Assembly (NCBI RefSeq): GCF_012273515.2
Contig: NZ_CP050975.2
Coordinates: 1,364,001-1,428,000 of the forward strand
DNA: 64,000 bases
Direction: 5' to 3'
Source: Streptomyces sp. RPA4-2
GTDB lineage: Bacteria; Actinomycetota; Actinomycetes; Streptomycetales; Streptomycetaceae
Notes under the pieces: model-generated
The model's input: the letters and a program-made list of their open reading frames with translations, nothing else
What the model was told of the DNA's origin: nothing
Database searches by the model: none
Made by a program: the position numbers and the translations under genes
Shown: in pieces, positions 1-8,390 of the stretch
Layout: the number at the start of each line of letters is the position of its first letter
Numbering within the stretch: position 1 is the stretch's first letter

Positions 1-2959
1 CGACCAGGTCTTCGTGGCCGGAGTCCTCGGCGACCGTGCGCAGGGCGGTGACGAGGGAGGGGTGGGGGCTGAGTTCGACGAAGCAGCGGTAGCCGTCGGC
101 CACCATGCGTTCCACGGTGGGCGCGAAGCGGACGGGTTCGCGCAGGTTCGTGTACCAGTAGTCGGCCTCGAGTTCCTCCGTGACCGGCTCGCCGGTGACC
201 GTGGAGTACCAGGCGACGGGCGCCGGGCAGGTGGTGACGCCGTCGAGTTCGCCGAGGATCGTCGTGCGCAGCGGCTCGACCCGGGCGCTGTGGGAGGCGT
301 AGTCGACGTCGAGGCGGCGGACGAACACCTGCTGCCGGTCGAGGTCGGCGAGCAGGGCTTCGAGCGGTTCCGTGTCACCGGCGATCACCGTCGAACGGCC
401 GCTGTTCACGGCGGCGACGCAGACCCGTCCGCCCAGCCCGGCGAGGTGTGCCTCGACCTCGGCGTGCGGCAGGGCGACGACGGCCATGGTGCCGGTGCCG
501 GACAGCGCGGTCAGGGCCTGGCTGCGCAGGGCGACCACCGCCGCCGCGTCGTTGAGGCTGAGCGCGCCGGCCACACAGGCCGCGGCGACCTCGCCCTGGC
601 TGTGCCCGATCACCGCGTCCGGTCGTACGCCACGGGCCCGCCACAGCGCGGCCAGGGAGACCATCACGGCGAACAGGACCGGCTGGACGACATCCACGCG
701 CTCCAGGGACGGGGCATCCTCGTCGCCGCGCAGGACGGCCGCCACCGACCAGACGGTGAACGGGCGCAGGGCCGCGTCGCACCGGTCGAGTTCGTCGGCG
801 AACACCGGGGAGGTGTCCAGGAGTTCGCGGGCCATGCCGGACCACTGGGCACCCTGGCCGGGGAGGACGAACGCCAGCTTTCCCGGCGGACATGCCGGTA
901 GGGGACCCACGAGGAGCTCGGTGTCGGGCCGTCCCGCGGCGAGTGCGCGCAGGGCCGCGAGCAGTTCGTCGCGGTCGGCCGCCCGGACGACGGCGCGGTG
1001 TTCGAAGTGCGTGCGGTGGTGGGCCAGGGTCGCGGCCACGGCGGGCAGCGCCACACCAGGGCGTGCGGTGAGCGCGTCGAGCAGGCGGGCGGCCTGTCCT
1101 CTGAGCGCCGGGAGGGTGCGGGCGGACAGCGGGAAGAGCGCTGCGGCGCGTCCCGTGCGGGGTTCCTCGGCGCGGGGTTCCTCGGTGCCGGGCTCCTCCA
1201 TGCCCGGCTCCTCCATGCCCGGCTCCTCCATGCCCGGCTCCTCCATGCCCGGCTCCTCCATGCCCGGCTCGTCCGTGCCCGGCCGCCGGGCGGGCGTGGC
1301 AGTCACGGGCGCGGCCGGTCGTGCCACGTCCTGCGGTGCCTCCTCCAGGACCACGTGCGCGTTGGTTCCGCTGATTCCGAACGCGCTGACTCCGGCCCGC
1401 CGTACCCGGTCGCCGCGCCGCGGCCAGGCTCCGGCGTCGCTGTGCACCCGCAGGCCGCCGCCGGCCCAGTCGACGTGCTCGGTCGGGGTCTTCGCGTGCA
1501 AGGACGCGGGGAGCAGTTCGTGACCGAGGGACAGGACGGTCTTGATGACGCCGCCGATGCCCGCCGCGGCCTGAGTGTGACCGATGTTGGACTTCAGGGA
1601 GCCGACCGCGAGGGGCCGGTCCGCCGGACGTCCCGGTCCGAACACCGAAGCGAGCGCACGGCCTTCGATGGGGTCGCCGAGCCGCGTACCGGTGCCGTGC
1701 GCCTCGACGAAGTCCAGGTCTTCCGGCCGGAGTCCGGCGTCGGCGAGCGCGGCGCGCAACACCCGTTCCTGCGCCGGGCCGTTGGGGGCGCTCAGGCCCT
1801 GGCTTCGGCCGTCCTGGTTGACCGCCGAGCCCTTGACGACCGCGAGGACCCGGTCGCCGTCCCGGCGCGCGTCCGCGAGCCGCTTGAGCAGCACCAGACC
1901 ACAGCCCTCTCCCCACACCACCCCGTCGGCTTCGGTGGAGAACGGGCTGCACCGCCCGGTCGGCGACAGTCCGCGCAGCCTGCTGAACTCGACGTGCCCG
2001 CGCGGTGTCACGAGGAGCGTGGCGCCCCCCGCAAGCGCGAGATCGCACTCACCGCTCGCCAGCGCCCGCGCCGCCAGGTGCAGGGCGACGAGGGAGGAGG
2101 AGCAGGCGGTGTCGACGGTCACGGCCGGACCCCGCAGACCGAGGGTGTACGCGATACGCCCGGACGCCACGCTGGGCGCCGAGCCGGTGCCCACGTGCCC
2201 GTCGAGCTGCTCCAGGCGGGCCCCGGAGAGGTATCCGCTGTCGTACAGGCCGACGTAGACGCCCGTGGAGCTGCCGTTCAGTGTCTCCGGGACGATCCCG
2301 GCGCGTTCGATCGCCTCCCAGCCGGTCCGCAGCAGAAGCCGCTGCTGCGGGTCCATGGCCGCGGCCTCGCGCGCCGAGATCCCGAAAAAGGGCGCGTCGA
2401 AGCGGTCGATGCCGGTCAGGAACCCGCCGCGCAGGGTGTACGCCTTGCCGGCGGCCTCCGGGTCGGGGTCCAGCAGCGCATGGGTGTCCCAACGGCCCTC
2501 GGGCACCTCGCCGACAGCGTCCTCGCCCTCGGCCAGCAGCCGCCACAGGGCCTCGGGGTCGTCGGCGCCGCCGGGGAAACGGCAGGCCATGGAGATGATC
2601 GCGATGTCGCCGTCCGCCGGTACGGGTGTGCCGGCCGGCGCCGAAGCCGCGACCGGGACCGGGCCGGCGGTCGGGGCGGGGCCTTCGCCGAGGACCGTTT
2701 CGGCGATCGCCGCGATCGTGGGGTGGTTGAAGACGAGGGAGGGCTCCAAGGGCCGGCCGAGCCGCTCGGACAGATCCGCCGCCAGCGTCACCAACTGTCG
2801 TGAGCCCAGGCCGAATTCCGCGATCGGACGTTCTGGGGCGACGGCCGACGGAGCGAGCCCGGCCGCCTCGGCGACGGCCGACGTCAACCACGCCCGCACG
2901 TCCTCGGAGGTGGTCGCGGGCGTCTCGGGGAACTGCTTCGGGGACTCGGTCGCAGGCAT
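1..2959 (-). CDS. Type I polyketide synthase, N-terminal part (ACP-KS-AT...), truncated by window edge
   Basis: The reading frame opens at ATG 2959 and is still open at base 1, so about 986 residues are seen. Residues ~20-95 form an acyl carrier domain with the phosphopantetheine site in FGLGSRQL and the following FNHPTI. Residues ~110-540 form a ketosynthase with active-site DTACSSS, EAHGTGT and SNIGH. After a linker comes an acyltransferase with GQGAQWSGM, GHSQG (~residue 782) and YASHS. The YASH signature usually means methylmalonyl-CoA selection. A PKS that begins with an ACP next to a fatty acyl-AMP ligase gene is the layout of PpsA-type enzymes, in which the ligase loads a fatty acid on this ACP. 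I infer an acyl-primed polyketide. Further domains lie outside the window. Confidence 0.93.
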   Translation of the reverse strand, partial: MPATESPKQFPETPATTSEDVRAWLTSAVAEAAGLAPSAVAPERPIAEFGLGSRQLVTLAADLSERLGRPLEPSLVFNHPTIAAIAETVLGEGPAPTAGPVPVAASAPAGTPVPADGDIAIISMACRFPGGADDPEALWRLLAEGEDAVGEVPEGRWDTHALLDPDPEAAGKAYTLRGGFLTGIDRFDAPFFGISAREAAAMDPQQRLLLRTGWEAIERAGIVPETLNGSSTGVYVGLYDSGYLSGARLEQLDGHVGTGSAPSVASGRIAYTLGLRGPAVTVDTACSSSLVALHLAARALASGECDLALAGGATLLVTPRGHVEFSRLRGLSPTGRCSPFSTEADGVVWGEGCGLVLLKRLADARRDGDRVLAVVKGSAVNQDGRSQGLSAPNGPAQERVLRAALADAGLRPEDLDFVEAHGTGTRLGDPIEGRALASVFGPGRPADRPLAVGSLKSNIGHTQAAAGIGGVIKTVLSLGHELLPASLHAKTPTEHVDWAGGGLRVHSDAGAWPRRGDRVRRAGVSAFGISGTNAHVVLEEAPQDVARPAAPVTATPARRPGTDEPGMEEPGMEEPGMEEPGMEEPGMEEPGTEEPRAEEPRTGRAAALFPLSARTLPALRGQAARLLDALTARPGVALPAVAATLAHHRTHFEHRAVVRAADRDELLAALRALAAGRPDTELLVGPLPACPPGKLAFVLPGQGAQWSGMARELLDTSPVFADELDRCDAALRPFTVWSVAAVLRGDEDAPSLERVDVVQPVLFAVMVSLAALWRARGVRPDAVIGHSQGEVAAACVAGALSLNDAAAVVALRSQALTALSGTGTMAVVALPHAEVEAHLAGLGGRVCVAAVNSGRSTVIAGDTEPLEALLADLDRQQVFVRRLDVDYASHSARVEPLRTTILGELDGVTTCPAPVAWYSTVTGEPVTEELEADYWYTNLREPVRFAPTVERMVADGYRCFVELSPHPSLVTALRTVAEDSGHEDLV
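1176..1280 (-). repeat. 15-bp tandem repeat coding a pentapeptide array in the KS-AT linker
   Basis: Five identical 15-bp units run from 1191 to 1265 and are flanked on both sides by diverged units. In the PKS frame they encode repeats of E-E-P-G-M, becoming EEPGT, EEPRA and EEPRT at one edge. The array lengthens the acidic, proline-rich linker between KS and AT. It keeps the frame because the unit is a multiple of three. Confidence 0.9.
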
Positions 2960-3050
2960 CTGGGCAGGTGTCCTCGTGAACTCGGGCTCAGGTGGATGCC
3001 GTACGGCCGCCACGGCGGAGCGCACGGGTACGGCTGATGCCGCCGACGTC

Positions 3051-3152
3051 CGGCAGACGGCAGACGGCAGACGGCAGACGGCAGACGGCAGACGGCAGAC
3101 GGCAGACGGCAGACGGCAGACGGCAGACGGCAGACGGCAGACGGCAGACGGC
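3051..3152. repeat. 7-bp tandem repeat (CGGCAGA)n between PKS and FAAL genes
   Basis: About 14 to 15 uninterrupted copies of CGGCAGA lie in the 383-bp gap between the stop of the acyl-AMP ligase gene (3343) and the PKS start (2959). Seven is not a multiple of three, so the array shifts frame along its length and is unlikely to be coding. On the transcribed strand it reads as repeats of TCTGCCG. No convincing gene was seen in the rest of this gap. Confidence 0.95.
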
Positions 3153-3342
3153 GAACTCGGCTGGTTCTTGGTGGGTTTCGGGGCGTACGGGTGACGAACG
3201 ACGCCACGTACGGACGGCGAATGCCCGCGCCCGGTACGCCCCTGGATGCGGGGACCGCGCACGGCGGAGCGACCAGGCGCACGTCACATGACGACCAGGG
3301 AACCCCCGACGGCGCGTGCGGGCACGCTGTCGGCGGCCGCCG

Positions 3343-5070
3343 TCATCCCGAAGTGGGCGCGCCCACTGGGGAGAGGGTGCCGTCGAGGTACGCCGTCCGG
3401 GTGGCGCGGCGCTGGATCTTCCCGCTGGACGTCTTCGGAATGGTGCCGGGGTGGACCAGCACCACATCGCGCACCGGCAGGCCGTGGGCCTCCCCGATCG
3501 CGCCGCGGATCAGGCCGACGATCTTCTCCGACTCGCCGAGCGCCTCCGGCGCCGTCTCCGCGACGACGACGGGCTGCTCGCCCTCCTCCTCCCCGGCGTC
3601 CACGGAGAAGGCGGCGGTACAGCCGGGCCGCAGCGACCAGTGGGACATCTCGGCGGACAGTTCCAGGTCCTGGGGGTAGTGGTTGCGGCCGCCGATGACC
3701 AGCAGGTCCTTCAGGCGGCCGGTGACGAAGAGTTCACCGTCCCGCAGGAAACCGAGGTCGCCGGTGCGCAGGAAGTGACCCTCGCGGTCCTTCAGGGTGG
3801 CCCGGAACGTCCGCCGGGTCGCGAGGGCGTTGCGCCAGTAGCCCTTGGCGACGCCCGCGCCGGCGACCCAGATCTCACCGACCTCGCCCTCGGGCAGTTC
3901 CTCCTGCCGCTCGGGGTCGGCGACGACCACGGTGGTGCCGGGGCCGGTCCGGCCGGAGCCGACCGCCGCCGCGTCCGCCGCGCCGGCGCGCGGCCCGGTC
4001 TCCGGGGACTCGACCAGGGTGGGCGGGGCCTGTACGGAGCCGCCGGTGACGATCAGGGTGGCCTCCGCCAGGCCGTAGCACGGGTAGAGGGCCTCCCGGC
4101 GGAGACCCGCGGCCGCGAAGGTCTCGGTGAACCGGCGCAGGGTGGCGGCCCGCACCGGTTCCGCGCCGTTGAAGGCGACCCGCCAACGGCTCAGGTCGAG
4201 CCCGTCGAGGAGTTCGGGCGTCGCGTGCTTCAGGCACAGCTCGTAGGCGAAGTTGGGGCCGCCGCTGGTGTGCGCGCGGTAGTGGCTGACGGCCTTCGGC
4301 CAGCGCTCGGGCCGGTGCAGGAAGTGCAGCGGCGAGAAGAACGTGGCGGTCACGCCGAGGTACACCGCGTTCAGGACCGGGCCGATGAGTCCCATGTCGT
4401 GGTAGACGGGAAGCCAGCTGACGAAGAGTTCGTGGCCGTATTCCTCGATCACCTCGGGGGTGTGACCCATCCGCTCCGTGATGACCCGCTCGTTGTCCAG
4501 CAGGTTCGCGTGGGTCACCATCACACCGCGCGGGGCGGAGGTGGATCCGGAGGTGTACTGGAGGAAGGCGACGGAGTCGGCGGTGAGATCGGGTTCGCGC
4601 CAGGAGCCGGCCGCTTCGTCGGGGATGTCCTCGGTCGCGACGCAGGTCATCCCGGCCAGTTCCGGCAGGTGCTCCGTCATGCCGGCCAGGGCGGCCATCA
4701 CGTCACGGCTGCCCAGGATCACCTTGGCGTCCGCGTCGGCGATGAGGCGCTTGGTCCGGAGCAGGGCACGGTGGTTCTGCGACCGTCCCTGCGGAGGCAC
4801 ACCCGGCACGGCGACGACTCCGGCCGAAAGACAGCCCAGATAACCGGACATGAACTCGAGTCCGGGTGGATAGAGCAGCATCGCGCGGGAACCGGCCAGT
4901 CCGCGTTCCTGCAACCAGGCGGCGACGGCCCGGGACCGCTCGGCCAGCCGTCCGTAGGAGATGTCCTGGATCTCTCCGTCGCAGTCGCCCGTGACGAGAT
5001 ACCGGTAGGCGGTCCGGTCAGGCTGTCGGGAGGCGTGCGCGGTCAGTAAATCGACCAGGGAACGAGCCAT
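3343..5070 (-). CDS. Fatty acyl-AMP ligase (FAAL), polyketide starter loading
   Basis: This 575-residue protein is an ANL-superfamily adenylating enzyme: it makes an acyl-adenylate from a fatty acid and ATP and passes it to a carrier protein. Visible motifs in order are the P-loop YTSGSTSAPRGV (~residue 175), CYGLAEATLIVTGG (~345), LRTGDLGFL (~450), the hinge GRLKDLLVIGGRNHYPQDLE and the C-terminal catalytic lysine in TSSGKIQRR. The early YPPGLEFMSGYLGCLSAGVVAVP block and the NHYPQDLE form are typical of FAAL rather than acyl-CoA ligases. It lies just upstream of, and codirectional with, a PKS that starts with an ACP, its likely acceptor. Start ATG 5070 has only a weak ribosome site. Confidence 0.92.
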   Translation of the reverse strand: MARSLVDLLTAHASRQPDRTAYRYLVTGDCDGEIQDISYGRLAERSRAVAAWLQERGLAGSRAMLLYPPGLEFMSGYLGCLSAGVVAVPGVPPQGRSQNHRALLRTKRLIADADAKVILGSRDVMAALAGMTEHLPELAGMTCVATEDIPDEAAGSWREPDLTADSVAFLQYTSGSTSAPRGVMVTHANLLDNERVITERMGHTPEVIEEYGHELFVSWLPVYHDMGLIGPVLNAVYLGVTATFFSPLHFLHRPERWPKAVSHYRAHTSGGPNFAYELCLKHATPELLDGLDLSRWRVAFNGAEPVRAATLRRFTETFAAAGLRREALYPCYGLAEATLIVTGGSVQAPPTLVESPETGPRAGAADAAAVGSGRTGPGTTVVVADPERQEELPEGEVGEIWVAGAGVAKGYWRNALATRRTFRATLKDREGHFLRTGDLGFLRDGELFVTGRLKDLLVIGGRNHYPQDLELSAEMSHWSLRPGCTAAFSVDAGEEEGEQPVVVAETAPEALGESEKIVGLIRGAIGEAHGLPVRDVVLVHPGTIPKTSSGKIQRRATRTAYLDGTLSPVGAPTSG

Positions 5071-5527
5071 ATGAGGTGTCTCACCTGTTCGGATGAGTGA
5101 GCGAGAAAACTGGAGTTCGAAGGCCGCGTCACAGATACGCGCAGATGCCGTGTCCGCCTGGCCCCCTTGCCAGAACGTCCGTCTCGGCCAACCCGCCCGA
5201 GGAGCGACGGAACTGCCTCCGCCCGCTCCCCGCGACCCCCGTGCGACGTGCTACCAACGAGTAGGACGATAGCAAGAGTTATCGCTTCGACCGATGTAAC
5301 CCCGAGTACAAATCGTGGAATTGCACGGTCCGCCCACCGAACACCGTTCCCGGACAGCTGAATTGGCTGGTGTGCGCCGGGAAGGATGTGAATATGTGTG
5401 TCGCGTCACCCACTTCGAACAATGTCCCGCTCATCGACAACGCGGGAATACGGCCGGTCCGCCACCCGGACACCACCCGGCCCGGCGTCGCGTCCAAGGC
5501 CGCGACCCGGGTTCCGGACAAGAGTGA
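5071..5527. other. Intergenic region upstream of FAAL, probable promoter region
   Basis: No gene is supported in this ~450-bp stretch. Bases about 5265-5320 are clearly more AT-rich than the surroundings and probably carry the minus-strand promoter of the FAAL-PKS transcript. No specific -10/-35 pair or operator could be fixed with confidence. Confidence 0.4.
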
Positions 5528-5554
5528 GGCGGACCGCGCGATGCGCGGTCCGCC
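5528..5554 (-). terminator. Terminator hairpin behind the small peptide gene
   Basis: A perfect 12-bp inverted repeat (GGCGGACCGCGC and its complement) surrounds a 3-nt loop, about 22 bp downstream of the peptide stop codon at 5577. There is no U-tract, which is common for actinomycete terminators. It separates the peptide gene from the FAAL-PKS transcript. Confidence 0.8.
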
Positions 5555-5576
5555 GAATACCCTCGCCCTCGAGGAA

Positions 5577-5792
5577 TTACTGGCTGACGTTGATGGCCTG
5601 CCCTGCACCCGAGTCCGCCACCGACCACGAGGAGTGGTCGTTGAGCGCGGCCGACTCGTTGTGCGCGGAGATGTTGGCGACGTGCTTGGTGACGTTCACC
5701 GTCTTGCCGATGCTGAACTTCAGCCGGCCCAGAGCCTCACGGCCCGGCAGCAGCTCCGCCGACTCGGCGTCCAGTTCACGAGGATCCATCAT
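5577..5792 (-). CDS. Small peptide of unknown class, possible precursor peptide
   Basis: A 71-residue product begins MMDPRELDAESAELLPGREA. It is placed at ATG 5792 because GGGGGA lies 7 nt upstream; an upstream TTG is possible but poorly placed. The N-terminal third is acidic and leader-like (ELDAESAELLPGREALGRL). The rest is rich in Asn, Ser, Val and Ala and ends SGAGQAINVSQ. There is no signal peptide, membrane segment or cysteine. It has its own terminator and a palindrome upstream, and sits beside a FAAL-PKS pair on the same strand. I do not recognise the family. A ribosomally made precursor is one possibility, but no modifying enzyme gene is seen. Confidence 0.7.
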   Translation of the reverse strand: MMDPRELDAESAELLPGREALGRLKFSIGKTVNVTKHVANISAHNESAALNDHSSWSVADSGAGQAINVSQ

Positions 5793-5880
5793 GATCAATT
5801 CCCCCTAAGGAATCGGTGCTTTGTGCTCGTCGGGCGCGGTCAGGTTCCCCCCGGGCCGTGCCCAACTCCGTCGGACGAAC

Positions 5881-5899
5881 TGTCCAACGAGATTGGACA
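5881..5899. promoter_or_regulatory. Perfect inverted repeat, candidate operator between peptide gene and MFS gene
   Basis: TGTCCAA and TTGGACA form a perfect 7-bp inverted repeat around CGAGA. It lies about 90 bp upstream of the peptide start (minus strand) and about 200 bp upstream of the MFS start (plus strand). Its size and symmetry suit a dimeric helix-turn-helix repressor. The regulator is not identified. Confidence 0.5.
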
Positions 5900-6095
5900 C
5901 TAGGGGACGGGGCGCCCGCGCCGCAAGGGATTCAAGAGGGACGACAGGGGCTGGATGGGAGTTCGAATAGACCACCCCCACCCCCGACCACCACCTCGAT
6001 CCCCCCACCACTCCGCTCCCCCTCCCCCTCCCCTCCCTCGCGATTGCCCCGCGAACGGTCTTGCCGCAGCTCAACCACCCCCTTACCGTGAGTTT

Positions 6096-7373
6096 GTGCC
6101 GAACATAAACAAAACCCGAACGCGCAACGTCGCGCCGGACAACGGCAAGGACCTCACCCGCCTCCGTATAGCCCTGACCGCCTTCTTCGCCCTCGACGGG
6201 TTCGTCTTCGCCGGGTGGGTCGTCCGTATCCCCGCCATCAAGGAGCAGACCGGCGCCTCGGCGAGCACGCTCGGGCTCGCACTGCTCGGGGTCTCGGCCG
6301 GCGCGGTGATCACTATGACGCTCACCGGGAGGCTGTGCCGCCGGTTCGGCAACCACCCGGTGACCGTCGTCTGTGCCGTCATCCTGTCGCTGAGCGTGGC
6401 CCTGCCGCCGCTCACGCACTCCGCGGCGGCCCTGGGCGCCGTGCTCCTGGTGTTCGGCTCGGCCTACGGCGGGATCAACGTCGCGTTCAACAGCGCCGCC
6501 GTCGACCTGGTGGCCGCACTGCGACGGCCGATCATGCCCAGCTTCCACGCGGCGTTCAGTCTGGGCGGCATGATCGGCGCGGGCCTCGGCGGACTCGTCG
6601 CGGGATCGCTGTCCCCCACCCGTCATCTGCTGGGACTGACCTTCATCGGCCTGTTGGTGACCGCTGTGGCGGGACGCGTCCTGTTGCGTGAGGAGGCTCC
6701 GGCGGCACCGGACCACCGTCCGCACCACGACGACGCGCCCGCGGCACCGAACCGTACGCCCCACGACGACGCGGCACCGGGCAGCCGGCGCCCCGCCAAG
6801 GAGCGGGTACGCCGCCGCACGGACTCCCGTATCCGGGTCCTGGTACTCGTCTTCGGCGTGATCGCCCTGTGCACGGCGTACGGCGAGGGAGCCCTGGCCG
6901 ACTGGGGGGCGCTCCACCTCGAACAGGACCTCGACGCCCATCCCGGGGTCGCGGCCGCCGGCTACTCCTGTTTCGCGCTCACCATGACGATCGGACGGCT
7001 CAGTGGGACGGCGCTGCTGGAGCGGCTCGGGCGGACCCGGATCCTGGTGGTGGGCGGTGCGACGGCCGCGGCCGGCATGCTGCTCGGGTCGCTCGCCCCC
7101 TCCGCGTGGGCCGCGCTCCTCGGATTCGCCGTCACGGGGCTCGGCCTCGCCAACATCTTCCCCGTCGCCATCGAACGCGCGGGCGCCCTGGCCGGACCCG
7201 GTGGAGTCGCCGCCGCGTCCACACTCGGCTACGGCGGCATGCTCCTCGGGCCGCCCGCCATCGGGTTCATGGCCGACTGGTTCTCCCTGCCCACGGCGCT
7301 CACCAGCGTGGCCGCCCTGGCCGCCGTGGCCGCCGCCATCGGCTTCACGACCCGACGGGTCGCGGTGGGCTGA
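6096..7373 (+). CDS. MFS transporter (YbjJ-like)
   Basis: An integral membrane protein of 425 residues with about 12 hydrophobic segments. A polar loop at roughly residues 195-250, rich in His, Asp and Arg, separates the two six-helix halves. The motif RLCRRFGNHPV after helix 2 is the usual MFS loop 2-3 signature. GTG 6096 is chosen because the upstream in-frame extension is only a low-complexity proline-rich stretch. Closest in character to YbjJ-type inner-membrane MFS proteins. The substrate is unknown. It could serve the adjacent biosynthetic genes, but this is not shown. Confidence 0.85.
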   Translation: MPNINKTRTRNVAPDNGKDLTRLRIALTAFFALDGFVFAGWVVRIPAIKEQTGASASTLGLALLGVSAGAVITMTLTGRLCRRFGNHPVTVVCAVILSLSVALPPLTHSAAALGAVLLVFGSAYGGINVAFNSAAVDLVAALRRPIMPSFHAAFSLGGMIGAGLGGLVAGSLSPTRHLLGLTFIGLLVTAVAGRVLLREEAPAAPDHRPHHDDAPAAPNRTPHDDAAPGSRRPAKERVRRRTDSRIRVLVLVFGVIALCTAYGEGALADWGALHLEQDLDAHPGVAAAGYSCFALTMTIGRLSGTALLERLGRTRILVVGGATAAAGMLLGSLAPSAWAALLGFAVTGLGLANIFPVAIERAGALAGPGGVAAASTLGYGGMLLGPPAIGFMADWFSLPTALTSVAALAAVAAAIGFTTRRVAVG

Positions 7374-7380
7374 CGCCGGC

Positions 7381-7402
7381 CGCCGACCGTCCTCGGTCGG
7401 CG
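7381..7402 (+). terminator. Terminator of the MFS gene
   Basis: A 9-bp perfect stem (CGCCGACCG / CGGTCGGCG) with a 4-nt loop lies 8 bp after the MFS stop codon. Confidence 0.7.
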
Positions 7403-7628
7403 ACCTCCCCGCCGCTTCGAGGCCATAACCCTGCCCGCCGACCCCGACCCCGGCCCGATCCGGCCCGACCCTCACCAGCTACAACGCCACCCCCGGCACC
7501 CCGTCCGCCCACCGCCTCGGCCGCCTGAGCCGCCGCCTGGGCCGCCGCCGAACGGACGCGGCGAACCGCCGATCGGACACCCTCGTGAACCTCTCCTCGC
7601 CGCGCGGTTCGTCCGGCAGACTCACCGC

Positions 7629-8390
7629 ATGGACGTTCAGGAATTCGTGAAAGCCCTCGACGCGGAGGGCCGCTCGCTGGCGGCGGCGGCCGAGCGGGCG
7701 GGACCCGACGCCGAGGTGGCGACCTGTCCGGGCTGGCAGGTGCGGGACCTCGTACGGCACACGGGCATGGTGCACCGCTGGGCGAGGGCGTTCGTCACCG
7801 AGGGGCACACCGCGTATCTACGGGACGGCGGGCTGCCCGAACTCGACGGCGCCGAACTCCTGGCCTGGTTCCGCGACGGCCATCGCCGGCTCGTCGACAG
7901 CCTCGCCTCCGCGCCGTTGGACGTGGAGTGCTGGAGCTTTCTGCCCGCTCCCTCGCCGCTCGCCTTCTGGGCTCGGCGACAGGCGCACGAGACGACCGTG
8001 CACCGCGTCGACGCACAGTCCGCGCTCGACGGGACGCCGGATGCGGTCGCCCCGGACTTCGCGGTGGACGGGATCGACGAGTTGCTGCGCGGCTTCCACG
8101 GCCGGACGCGGAGCAAGGTACGCGCACAGGCGCCCTGCGTGCTGCGTGTGCGGGCCACGGACGCAGACGCGGTGTGGACCCTGCGGCTGTCACCCGAACC
8201 GCCCGTGAGCGAGCGGGGCCCGGCTCGGGGTGCGCGGCAGGACGAAGACCCTGACGTCGACTGCGAGGTGTCCGGCCCCGCCGCGCGGCTCTACCTGGCG
8301 CTGTGGAACCGGCTGCCGTTTCCGACGGTCACCGGCGACAGCTCACTCGTCGCGCTGTGGCGGGAGACGTCCGCGGTCACCTGGAGCTGA
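7629..8390 (+). CDS. Maleylpyruvate isomerase family mycothiol-dependent protein
   Basis: This 253-residue protein has the DinB-like four-helix domain of the actinobacterial mycothiol-dependent family. Visible are CPGWQVRDLVRHTGMVHRWA (~residues 36-55), with the first conserved His, and the HETTVHRVDAQ block (~120), which carries the other metal ligands. The C-terminal half (~160-253) matches the smaller accessory domain. Members transfer or isomerise substrates with mycothiol as cofactor; the real substrate of most is unknown. It is convergent with the MarR gene and overlaps it by 14 bp. Confidence 0.85.
   Translation: MDVQEFVKALDAEGRSLAAAAERAGPDAEVATCPGWQVRDLVRHTGMVHRWARAFVTEGHTAYLRDGGLPELDGAELLAWFRDGHRRLVDSLASAPLDVECWSFLPAPSPLAFWARRQAHETTVHRVDAQSALDGTPDAVAPDFAVDGIDELLRGFHGRTRSKVRAQAPCVLRVRATDADAVWTLRLSPEPPVSERGPARGARQDEDPDVDCEVSGPAARLYLALWNRLPFPTVTGDSSLVALWRETSAVTWS

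Noticed and set aside
998..2803. Long plus-strand open frames opposite the PKS and FAAL genes
   Set aside because: They have no ribosome sites or domains. Their codon pattern is that of the antisense of GC-rich coding DNA, while the minus strand holds complete PKS and FAAL motifs.
3051..3152. Repeat array considered as CRISPR
   Set aside because: The 7-bp units are contiguous with no spacers.
5279..5608. Minus-strand frame of 109 codons behind the peptide gene
   Set aside because: It runs through the peptide gene's terminator and has no ribosome site or recognisable protein.
5577..5792. Lanthipeptide or lipolanthine precursor
   Set aside because: The peptide has no cysteine, and no lanthipeptide synthetase or decarboxylase gene is in the window.
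5960..5970. GTTCGAAT as a possible tRNA T-loop
   Set aside because: No acceptor or anticodon stem can be formed around it.
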